A stretch of DNA of 17,305 nucleotides, taken from NCBI GenBank assembly GCA_020025915.1, contig JAHHRH010000029.1:1-17305 (forward strand), in the 5' to 3' direction. The notes under the pieces were generated by a model. It was not told the DNA's origin and made no database searches. It saw only the letters and a program-made list of their open reading frames with translations. This DNA is from Sutterella sp. (GTDB taxonomy: Bacteria; Pseudomonadota; Gammaproteobacteria; Burkholderiales; Burkholderiaceae_F). The position numbers and the translations under genes are program-made. The first letter of the stretch is position 1; each line of letters opens with the position of its first letter. Shown here one piece after another: positions 1 through 6,251 of this stretch.

Positions 1-49
1 CTGCGCTCGGGACTTTCACCCATTAGAACGCGCCCATGCTAGGCGCACT

Positions 50-85
50 AAAAAAGTGACACGGGCTTTTGACTTCCCGTGCCAC
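50..85 (-). terminator. Rho-independent terminator of the C69 dipeptidase gene
   Basis: Read on the minus strand, a 10-bp stem (GTGGCACGGG with CCCGTGTCAC, one G-U pair) closes a 10-nt loop and is followed directly by six T residues. It lies about 45 nt past the dipeptidase stop codon, so it should end that transcript. Confidence 0.85.
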
Positions 86-129
86 CGTAAGCATTTACAA
101 CCTATCACAAACAATCAGTTGTTTTGACC

Positions 130-1623
130 TTAGTCTTTACGCTTGTTATTCGCAAAGAAGTTAGCCGCCTGAATGTCTTCAGTTCGAATCGTAAAGACTT
201 GGTTCGTGAGCGACTCAGTCAAGGCTTCAGCGTCATTCATCACCTTGAGGTTGAAGTCGTTCAAGAGTTTCTTCGCAGCCTTCGGATCCTTCTTCACGAC
301 CTTCATATATTCGTCTTCCATCTTGGCCTGAGCCTTGGCTGTATCCGCTTCAAAGGTCTTGTAGGCAGCCTGCACGATCGGCGCGAGCTTCTGATAATCA
401 GTCATGACCAAGGTCTGGAGCTTACGATACTTCCAATAGATGGATTCACTGTCGGCCTTATCGGTACCTATACCGTAGTGCGCCGGATAGCTTTCGAGAC
501 CATAGTAGTAAGGCACGTAGCAAGAAAGGTCGGCCATACCGATACCAACATAAGCCACTTCACCAATTTCCTTCGGGAGCCACGGACGAACCTGCATGAC
601 GTGAGATTCATACGTGCGGAAGACGCTAATTGGACGCCACGGTTCCTTGCCATTTAAGACCGGGTTGTACGGATCGTGTTCAGTGCCTTGATAATGGTTA
701 CGAAGCACCGTCTTCATGTCTTCAACCGTGAGCTTCTTTTCAGGCTTCAGATAGACAGGATACGTACGGCCTTCGTCAGGCTTTTGTTCAAGCGACGGAT
801 TAAAGAGCTTCTGAATCTGCCACACGCGTGGATCGTTATAGACGCGGTCACGACCGTCGTCACGGCAATAGGCCTTCGAGAAGTTAAATGCGCCGTCCTT
901 AGCCGGATCATAGAAACCATGCTTCGTAGCGAATTCGATCAAGGTCTTGGAGCCCATGAATTCGTCGCTCTTCGGATCATATGCTTGTAAGCGTCCCTGG
1001 TTACCCGAGGCAAAATACATGTCCTTTGGCGTACGGTGAGCCATCCACTGATGACCCGTACCCGTTTCGAAGTACCAAACTTCCTTCGGGTCGACAAAGA
1101 CAACACCAAAGCCTTCACCCGCACCTATAGTTTCGACGATTTCGCCTAAAACTTTGATGCCTTCACGAGCGGTCTTAGCACGCGGCAAAATCACGTCATG
1201 AATATCGTCTTCGGTGATGCCCGTTGCTTCGTTATAAGGATCAATCTTCAGCGCATCGTCACGCGCAAAAATGGATTCAGTGCCCGAGATACCGACACCT
1301 GCTTCGTTATAACCGACAGCACCGTGCAACTGGGTCTTCCAGTTAGGCACAGTGGTGTAGCGCATACTGTTCTTTGGGAGCGGATACTCAAAATTAGTTG
1401 CGCCATCATGGTCCTTCGTGCGATAAACACCCGTCTGATTGGTCTTAGCCGGATGAATCACGAAGTGTTGTGCCTTGAGTGCCGAGCTATCTGCAGCACG
1501 TGCAATCAAGAACGAACCGTCAGCTGTAGCGCCTTCACCTACGACCACGGTCGTGCAAGCCAAAGCAGAAGCAGAAAGTGCGCTCGTTAGCGCAACAGCC
1601 AAAGCGAGTTTACGAAAAAGCAT
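130..1623 (-). CDS. Secreted C69-family dipeptidase (PepD-like, N-terminal cysteine nucleophile)
   Basis: This 497-aa protein is a peptidase family C69 (dipeptidase A/PepD type) enzyme that should hydrolyse dipeptides outside the cytoplasm. Residues 1-22 form a signal peptide (positive n-region FRK, alanine/leucine-rich core, ALA cleavage motif). Cleavage exposes Cys23, which begins the family's CTTVVVG motif; N-terminal nucleophile hydrolases of this family use exactly that cysteine. The following DGS (35-37) and the Arg42 and Asp45 of ARAAD fit the family's conserved start. Length is close to the usual 460-500 aa. The ATG is preceded by an AAGGAAAGAGA ribosome-binding site. The gene stands alone, transcribed away from the hydrogenase, with a terminator downstream. 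A lipoprotein reading of ALAC is less likely because the -3 residue is Ala. Family is confident; substrate range is not visible. Confidence 0.9.
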   Translation of the reverse strand: MLFRKLALAVALTSALSASALACTTVVVGEGATADGSFLIARAADSSALKAQHFVIHPAKTNQTGVYRTKDHDGATNFEYPLPKNSMRYTTVPNWKTQLHGAVGYNEAGVGISGTESIFARDDALKIDPYNEATGITEDDIHDVILPRAKTAREGIKVLGEIVETIGAGEGFGVVFVDPKEVWYFETGTGHQWMAHRTPKDMYFASGNQGRLQAYDPKSDEFMGSKTLIEFATKHGFYDPAKDGAFNFSKAYCRDDGRDRVYNDPRVWQIQKLFNPSLEQKPDEGRTYPVYLKPEKKLTVEDMKTVLRNHYQGTEHDPYNPVLNGKEPWRPISVFRTYESHVMQVRPWLPKEIGEVAYVGIGMADLSCYVPYYYGLESYPAHYGIGTDKADSESIYWKYRKLQTLVMTDYQKLAPIVQAAYKTFEADTAKAQAKMEDEYMKVVKKDPKAAKKLLNDFNLKVMNDAEALTESLTNQVFTIRTEDIQAANFFANNKRKD

Positions 1624-1675
1624 GTCTCTTTCCTTATAGTCCTACGCGCTGATCTATTGGTCTGACATCAGCGTG

Positions 1676-1692
1676 AGGCGGTGTTTACGCCT
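1676..1692. other. Short hairpin between dipeptidase start and structured RNA
   Basis: AGGCG and CGCCT (1676-1680 and 1688-1692) form a 5-bp hairpin with a 7-nt loop. It is flanked by two direct TGACAT copies (1663-1668, 1693-1698). It lies in the 5' leader of the dipeptidase gene if transcription starts upstream of it. No function is visible. Confidence 0.35.
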
Positions 1693-1701
1693 GACATTCC
1701 A

Positions 1702-1821
1702 AGACTCAGAGCTCCATCCTGTTCACTCCGTGGGCAGTCCAACGATTCATGTGAATCACGGGTGAACGCCTCTCGTGAGGCAACTGTTGGATTTTCGCAA
1801 CCTGAGGTGGCGGTCCAGTCT
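1702..1821. ncRNA. Candidate structured RNA (riboswitch-like fold, strand undecided)
   Basis: This non-coding stretch has nested complementary segments. P1 pairs 1702-1706 with 1817-1821 (AGACT/AGTCT). P2 pairs 1714-1720 with 1805-1810 (CCA-t-CCT/AGGTGG). P3 pairs GTTCAC-t-CCGTG (1721-1732) with CACGGGTGAAC (1757-1767), 11 pairs around one bulge. Inside P3 is GATTCA-TG-TGAATC (1744-1757). P4 is GCCTC-tcgt-GAGGC (1768-1781). In addition TCCAAC (1738-1743), in the P3 loop, is complementary to GTTGGA (1786-1791), which would make a 6-bp pseudoknot. Helices this dense in 120 nt suggest selected RNA structure. On the minus strand it would sit in the dipeptidase leader, about 80 nt before the start codon; on the plus strand about 260 nt before the hydrogenase. 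I could not match it to a named RNA family. Confidence 0.5.
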
Positions 1822-1941
1822 AGACAACAAACGAAGTGAATCGTCAGCCTGTCAAATTAGGTAATTTATCTTAGATCCACGATTTAAGGCTTCGCAATGA
1901 CGACTCGGGCAAACGCTGATCTAATTGTTTCTAAAGGTGTC

Positions 1942-2011
1942 TCAAGCGTCACTCAAGCCTTGGGCTTGACGTAAAGGTCATATTCCAAAAAGACGCTAAA
2001 ATTATTACAAT
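1942..2011 (+). promoter_or_regulatory. Putative hydrogenase promoter with dyad operator sites
   Basis: A possible promoter is TTCCAA (1983-1988), a 17-nt spacer and TACAAT (2006-2011); the -10 is good and the -35 poor. Just upstream lies a perfect 7-3-7 dyad, TCAAGCC-ttg-GGCTTGA (1953-1969), with another TCAAGC half-site at 1942-1947. Overlapping it is TGAC-N6-GTCA (1967-1980), centred about 43 nt before the predicted transcription start. A weak -35 with an operator near -42 is the arrangement of activator-dependent promoters, such as class II CRP/FNR-type promoters. The sites are seen; the regulator is a guess. Confidence 0.35.
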
Positions 2012-2080
2012 ATCGGTGACTTTGCGGTAGGACGATCAACCCTCAGCGTTCCCACCTCTTATTGATTGACAGGAGATTGC

Positions 2081-4135
2081 ATGACTCAACACATGCCGCA
2101 GGATGTTCGCGTTGCCATTGACAAAAACAATCCTGCCATTTATCGAGATGAAGCGCTTTGTGTTACTTGCCGCCTTTGCGCGGGGGTATGTAACGAATAT
2201 ATTGGTGTAAATAGCGCTTATGAGCTCGCCAAAACCAACAACCGCTCTGTTTGCATTCATTGCGGCCAGTGTATCCCAGTCTGTCCGACCCATTCCCTTC
2301 AAGTCAAATCCTCCCGCGATGAGGTGGCTCGCGCGATTGCTGACCCTAACAAGATTGTTATCTTCTCGACGAGTCCTTCTGTGCGCGTTGCGCTCGGTGA
2401 CGAATTTGGTTTGGATGAAGGCGCGTTTGTTGAAGGCAAGATGATCGAACTGCTCCGTCGTATCGGTGGCGACTATGTCCTAGATACGAACTTCGCAGCT
2501 GACCTCACGATTTGCGAAGAAGCGGCTGAACTCATTCAACGCGTGACCAAGGCCACAGGTCCCTTACCCCAATTTACGAGTTGCTGCCCGGCCTGGGTTC
2601 GCTATTGCGAAACCTTCCACCCGGACATGATTGAGCATATTTCGAGTGCCAAGAGTCCGATCGGCATGCAAGGTCCCACTGTCAAAACCTACTTCGCCAA
2701 GAAGATGAACTTGGATTCCAAGCGCATTGTTCATGTAGCAGTCACACCTTGCACGGCCAAGAAAGCCGAAATTCTTCGTGACGAAATGAATGCCGCGGGT
2801 CGCCTGTTGGGTGATCCAGCCATGCGCGACACCGACTACGTCATCACGACAACCGAATTAGCTGATTGGGCAAAGGCCGACAAGATTGACTTTAAGGCGC
2901 TTCCTGATAGCAAATACGACCGCTTCATGGGCGAAGGCTCTGGCGCTGGCGTCATCTTCGGCAACACGGGTGGCGTGATGGAAGCTGCGCTTCGTACAGC
3001 CTACCGTCACTTAACCGGCGAAGTCGCCCCCGCTCAACTCTATGAACTCACGCCCGTGCGTGGACTTCAGGATGTCAAGGACGCTACGATTACCATCGCT
3101 GGGAACGACATCAATGTCGCGGTCATCTACGGTACAGCCGCTGCTGGTCAGTTCCTCAATAAGCTTCGTGCAGGCGAACTCGACAAGGTCTATCATTTCG
3201 TTGAAGTGATGACTTGCCCAGGCGGTTGTATTTCCGGGGGTGGTCAACCTTCTACCTTTGGTGCTTCTGCAGACGCTCAGCGTGAAGCCCGTATTGAAAG
3301 TCTTTATGCGCGTGATCGCGCCATGGATTGCCGTACGAGTGACGACAATCCTGAAATCAAAGCCCTGTATCGAGATTTCTTTGGCGAGCCTTTGAGCCCC
3401 CTAGCCGAAGAACTTCTTCATACTTCGTATACCGACAGAAGTCGCGATTTAGGAGAAAACAAAATGTCTTATATCTGCAAGGTTTGTGGCTATATCTATG
3501 AAGGCGATGAATTGCCTGAAGGCTACATTTGCCCGCTTTGCCATAAGGGTACCGAAGTCTTCGAAAAGATCGAACCCAAGGCTCCGGCTGCTCAGGGCGC
3601 AAAGACGCTTGCTGGCACCAAGACCGAAAAGAACTTGCAGGCCGCTTTCGCCGGTGAAAGCCAGGCTCGTAACAAGTACACGTATTTTGCTGAAGTCGCC
3701 CAGCGCGAAGGCTATGAACAGCTCGCTGAAATCTTCTTGAGCACCGCTCGTAACGAACAGGAACACGCTCGTCTCTGGTTCGCTGCGCTCGGTGGCATCA
3801 ACGGTACTGCTGCCAACCTCAAGGCTGCCGCTGAAGGCGAAAACTACGAATGGACCGACATGTATGTCCAGTTCGCTAAGGATGCTGAAGAAGAAGGCTT
3901 CCCTGAACTCGCTGCCAAGTTCCGTGCCGTTGGTGCAATCGAACGCGCTCACGAAGAACGCTACCTCAAGCTTCTCAAGAACGTCGAAATGCAGCAGGTC
4001 TTTGAAAAGGCTGGTGAATGCATGTGGGAATGCCGCATTTGCGGTCACCTCGTCGTTGGAACGAAGGCTCCTGAAGTTTGCCCGGTCTGCGGTTATAGTC
4101 AGGCCTACTTCCAGGTTCGCGCCGAAAACTATTAA
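2081..4135 (+). CDS. [FeFe]-hydrogenase-rubredoxin-rubrerythrin fusion protein
   Basis: One 684-aa frame joins a [FeFe]-hydrogenase to a rubrerythrin. Residues 27-68 carry two [4Fe-4S] ferredoxin motifs (CVTCRLCAGVC, CIHCGQCIPVCP). The H-cluster domain has its three signatures: TSCCPAW (Cys168 for proton transfer, Cys169 as ligand), TPCTAKKAE (Cys224) and TCPGGCISGGGQP (Cys379, Cys383). Residues 462-490 are a rubredoxin knuckle pair (Cys466/469, Cys484/487). Residues 515-635 are a di-iron rubrerythrin domain (Glu526, Glu559-x-x-His562, Glu621-x-x-His624). A second rubredoxin ends the protein (Cys651/654, Cys667/670). Hydrogenases of this kind interconvert H2 with protons; rubrerythrin reduces H2O2 using rubredoxin electrons. 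The fusion may therefore couple H2 or ferredoxin to peroxide removal (inference). The start is ATG 2081 after AGGAG, not the in-frame TTG at 2066. HydE/F/G maturases are not in this window. Odd: Thr222 replaces the usual Met of the second signature, and an internal start lies at 3464. Confidence 0.92.
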   Translation: MTQHMPQDVRVAIDKNNPAIYRDEALCVTCRLCAGVCNEYIGVNSAYELAKTNNRSVCIHCGQCIPVCPTHSLQVKSSRDEVARAIADPNKIVIFSTSPSVRVALGDEFGLDEGAFVEGKMIELLRRIGGDYVLDTNFAADLTICEEAAELIQRVTKATGPLPQFTSCCPAWVRYCETFHPDMIEHISSAKSPIGMQGPTVKTYFAKKMNLDSKRIVHVAVTPCTAKKAEILRDEMNAAGRLLGDPAMRDTDYVITTTELADWAKADKIDFKALPDSKYDRFMGEGSGAGVIFGNTGGVMEAALRTAYRHLTGEVAPAQLYELTPVRGLQDVKDATITIAGNDINVAVIYGTAAAGQFLNKLRAGELDKVYHFVEVMTCPGGCISGGGQPSTFGASADAQREARIESLYARDRAMDCRTSDDNPEIKALYRDFFGEPLSPLAEELLHTSYTDRSRDLGENKMSYICKVCGYIYEGDELPEGYICPLCHKGTEVFEKIEPKAPAAQGAKTLAGTKTEKNLQAAFAGESQARNKYTYFAEVAQREGYEQLAEIFLSTARNEQEHARLWFAALGGINGTAANLKAAAEGENYEWTDMYVQFAKDAEEEGFPELAAKFRAVGAIERAHEERYLKLLKNVEMQQVFEKAGECMWECRICGHLVVGTKAPEVCPVCGYSQAYFQVRAENY
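3451..3466 (+). promoter_or_regulatory. Internal ribosome-binding site and ATG for free-standing rubrerythrin
   Basis: AGGAG (3451-3455) lies 8 nt before ATG 3464-3466, exactly where the rubredoxin-rubrerythrin part begins (MSYICKVCGYIYEG). The ATG is in the frame of the fusion (codon 462). Initiation here would give a complete 223-aa rubrerythrin in addition to the 684-aa fusion. It could be a working second start or the relic of two genes that became joined. Confidence 0.6.
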
Positions 4136-4547
4136 CCAAGAAGATTTGAAACGAGGTTGAACAAAATCTGCATCAAGAGGGCTGTCAACCAAGCTTTCTA
4201 GTTGCCGACCATTCAAACTCTTTTCGCTCTTCATTCGGTTCTGTTTAGCCTGACTGTGGAACAAAGTGTGGTACAAAGACGCTTAGCCGTTTTCTTGTAC
4301 CACACTTTTTTTATATCAACGGTCGCAACTAGCCAGAAGTGAACGCACCATCGTCAAATTTAATCATCACTTGAAGCAGCCAATGTAACAAATTCTGACT
4401 TCAATCACTTCGCCGTGAGAGGCGCTTTTGCCCTAAAGACTGCGCATGCCTTGAGGCTCGACACAATTCTCTCAGCTTACGACGCTTGACGCCCGGTAGC
4501 TCATCCATTAAAACACAGTCACTCTAGTCGTTTTAAGGATTAAAACC
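4136..4547. other. Gene-free stretch after the hydrogenase fusion
   Basis: No convincing gene is seen on either strand. The first half is the 3' untranslated region and terminator of the fusion gene. The second half leads into the 78-aa gene and holds one weak hairpin (CGCC-gtgaga-GGCG then CTTTT, about 4411-4428). It also has a poor promoter candidate, TTGACG (4486-4491), 16 nt, TTAAAA (4508-4513). Confidence 0.4.
4263..4312 (+). terminator. Strong Rho-independent terminator of the hydrogenase-rubrerythrin gene
   Basis: AAAGTGTGGTACAA (4263-4276) pairs perfectly with TTGTACCACACTTT (4295-4308) around an 18-nt loop, and the 3' arm runs into a T tract. It lies about 130 nt past the stop codon. 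Confidence 0.9.
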
Positions 4548-4784
4548 ATGACTACACCCCGTCAAATCATCGACACACTACATAGCGAAGCAGACGACAG
4601 CACTCCCGTCGACGTCTTAGCCGCTTTAGAGGACGGCGAAGCCCTTGCCAACTACAATTGGCATCCCTCTGAAATCAAAGCCGCCCAAGATTTGTTGCAA
4701 GGCGTTCAAACTTGGCACGAGTATCACCTACGCCTTAACAACACCGCGACCAAGCCTCACGTCACAATTATCCCGCATCACTGA
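4548..4784 (+). CDS. Small hypothetical protein (78 aa)
   Basis: I do not recognise this 78-aa protein. It is soluble, with no signal peptide, membrane segment or cysteine. The first two thirds are acidic (DTLHSEADDS, AALEDGE); the centre is probably helical (HPSEIKAAQDLLQG) and the tail is His-rich (PHVTIIPHH). A good ribosome-binding site, AAGGA at about 4535-4539, lies 8 nt before the ATG, and codon use resembles the neighbouring genes, so it is probably a real gene. It stands alone between the hydrogenase terminator and a transposon relic. A 12-bp inverted repeat follows the stop codon by 17 nt. No function is proposed. Confidence 0.6.
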   Translation: MTTPRQIIDTLHSEADDSTPVDVLAALEDGEALANYNWHPSEIKAAQDLLQGVQTWHEYHLRLNNTATKPHVTIIPHH

Positions 4785-4801
4785 TCTTCAGGGTCGTTTA
4801 A

Positions 4802-4847
4802 AGTAAAGGATCAAAGTGCACCATTTGACTGCAAATGATCCTTTACT
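4802..4847. repeat. 12-bp perfect inverted repeat with extra GGATCA copies
   Basis: AGTAAAGGATCA (4802-4813) and TGATCCTTTACT (4836-4847) are perfect complements. The loop contains a second dyad, CATTTG-actg-CAAATG (4822-4837), overlapping the outer arm by two bases. AAGGATCAAA recurs at 4850-4859. No T tract follows, so it is not a standard terminator, though it may protect or end the 78-aa gene's transcript. Confidence 0.6.
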
Positions 4848-4887
4848 GGAAGGATCAAACCCTCACAGAGTAATACGTCACCTTTCC

Positions 4888-5031
4888 TCAAATGGCCTTT
4901 TGAGGATCACTCTAAAGCGACATTGCGCGATTTTTACAATCCTCCAGCGTTCAATTTTAGGAGTTTTATTCTAAACAACCTCGCCGATGAATCGGGAAGG
5001 GTTCGATATAGCCGAGGCTTTTTTTCCTCGG
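4888..5031. other. Cluster of small hairpins before the TnpB relic
   Basis: Three short inverted repeats lie here: CCTCAAA/TTTGAGG (about 4888-4907), CCGAT-ga-ATCGG (about 4984-4995) and CCGAGG with a T-rich loop and CCTCGG (5012-5031). They lie on the 3' side of the minus-strand TnpB relic, where IS200/IS605-type elements carry end hairpins and guide-RNA sequence. That link is inference. Confidence 0.25.
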
Positions 5032-5050
5032 GGTTGTCTCCGATTCGCTG

Positions 5051-5778
5051 TCATTCCGACCACGAAATCCTTGCTGACACAACCCTTGTCCGGTGGAGGA
5101 TGGAATCCCGACATCGAAACCTTTCGAACTCGCGCTCGAAGATCTCTTCTCGTGATTGGATGACTACGACACAGGCGTCAAGCCAGACTGTTACTCCGGC
5201 TAAAACGGCCTCACGGATCCGTTCCGGGGCGTAGATTTGTTTTTCAATATCAGCGTACAAAAGGTTAAGACAAGCCGCATCGCGGTCGATCCATCGATTG
5301 TCATCATTGCCGCCTAATCGTACGCGACGCTCCCAAAGTTCGTGCTTGACAAATTGATCTGTCAGCAGATTGTGCTGCGTGGGCTTTAGCTTCTTTGGCG
5401 ATACAACTTTCACCAACAAACCGGCGCTTTCAGCCTTGCTCGTCAGTTGTGCATATAACGCTGCCGGAGCTTGTCGCCCGATGACCTTGCCGAACCGTCC
5501 CTTCAGGAACGTCTTAAAACTGTTGTCCTCCACAATAATGTGCCCCGCATGGCCAAGAAGCCTGTTGCAGACTTCGCCGTATTCACGTTACGTGTAGGTG
5601 CGACACGGCGATAAATCTCCGCAAGTTCCGCCCGGAGCTTTGCGTAGTGCTTGGCGACGTCGGCATGAAAGTCGTATCCGCTTAAGCGGAACCGCACGCG
5701 AAGATCGCGGAAAGCTTTTGTTCTTTCCTTGCACTTCGGCATAGCTCTTGCGGCCTCCCACTCAGGTGTCTCACGCAT
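5051..5778 (-). pseudogene. TnpB-like (IS200/IS605/IS1341-type) nuclease, truncated and frameshifted
   Basis: Two overlapping minus-strand frames together read as the C-terminal part of a TnpB-type RuvC nuclease. Frame one (5778 to about 5590) gives a basic helical segment ending IYRRVAPTRN. Frame two continues EYGEVCNRLL, then HIIVEDNSFKTF (the RuvC-II glutamate region), GRQAPAALYAQL, KLKPTQHNLL, HELWERRVRLG and WIDRDAACLNLLYA (the RuvC-III aspartate region). The switch near 5585-5595 is a frameshift. The first ~150 residues of a normal TnpB are missing; an in-frame TGA lies just upstream of 5778. The Cys4 zinc ribbon between RuvC-II and RuvC-III is absent, as in one TnpB subgroup. No TnpA partner is visible. 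TnpB family members are RNA-guided nucleases of transposons; this copy should be inactive. Confidence 0.75.
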
Positions 5779-5790
5779 TTTCTGAACACG

Positions 5791-6251
5791 AGCTCATCCT
5801 CCGCCAAGGACGGTATTTTGAAGGTTTAAACTAAATTCGAAACTCTTTTACAGCCGACGACGTTCTTGATCTCCAGTAATGATCGGTAGGTTGATAATGA
5901 AGGATTTCGTGCTTATGGAAGAACCTTAGCACAGAGTTGAAAAAGCCTACGCTTTCATCGGGACAACAAACAAACTGAAAATGAGTGTGGCCGCATTCCT
6001 CCATCCGAATGAATTCGGAGGCTTCCTGCGGCTTTATCTGTGAAAGCCTCACGCTTAAGTCATACCTCGACACGCGACTCACGCAAACCAGGGTGGTGTT
6101 TATTTGGGACGCACCAGAGATTGGCAAAAACTCGTTAGTCCGCGAAAACCATCAGCTACCCATTATTGATATCGGTGCTTCGTTTGCCGAATTGCAGTCT
6201 AATAAAATCCGATAGACTAAAGTCATCTTGTGACCTTTCGTTGAATGATGT
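5791..6251. other. Gene-free or degenerate stretch between TnpB relic and next gene
   Basis: The longest frame here (5831-6127, minus, 98 aa, TTG start) has no ribosome-binding site and no recognisable family. A plus-strand frame (5985-6215) overlaps it and is no better. The stretch may be the eroded 5' part of the TnpB element or its former insertion site. No terminator is seen. Confidence 0.35.

Noticed and set aside
130..1623. Lipoprotein reading of the dipeptidase N terminus (ALAC)
   Set aside because: The -3 position is Ala rather than Leu/Val/Ile, and the cysteine is the family's catalytic nucleophile.
1768..1781. Minus-strand hairpin CCTC-ACGA-GAGG resembling one half of the mini-ykkC (guanidine-II) riboswitch
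   Set aside because: That class needs two such hairpins with ACGR loops; only one is present, and no guanidine-related gene follows.
3449..4276. 275-codon open frame on the minus strand
   Set aside because: It lies antisense to the rubrerythrin part, whose metal-binding motifs are unambiguous, and it runs through the downstream terminator.
4923..5234. 103-codon plus-strand frame
   Set aside because: Its composition is low-quality (Ser/Arg-rich), it runs antisense into the TnpB relic, and no ribosome-binding site is seen.
5831..6127. 98-codon minus-strand frame in the gap before the 307-aa gene
   Set aside because: It begins with TTG and has no ribosome-binding site or recognisable motif; kept only as part of a degenerate stretch.
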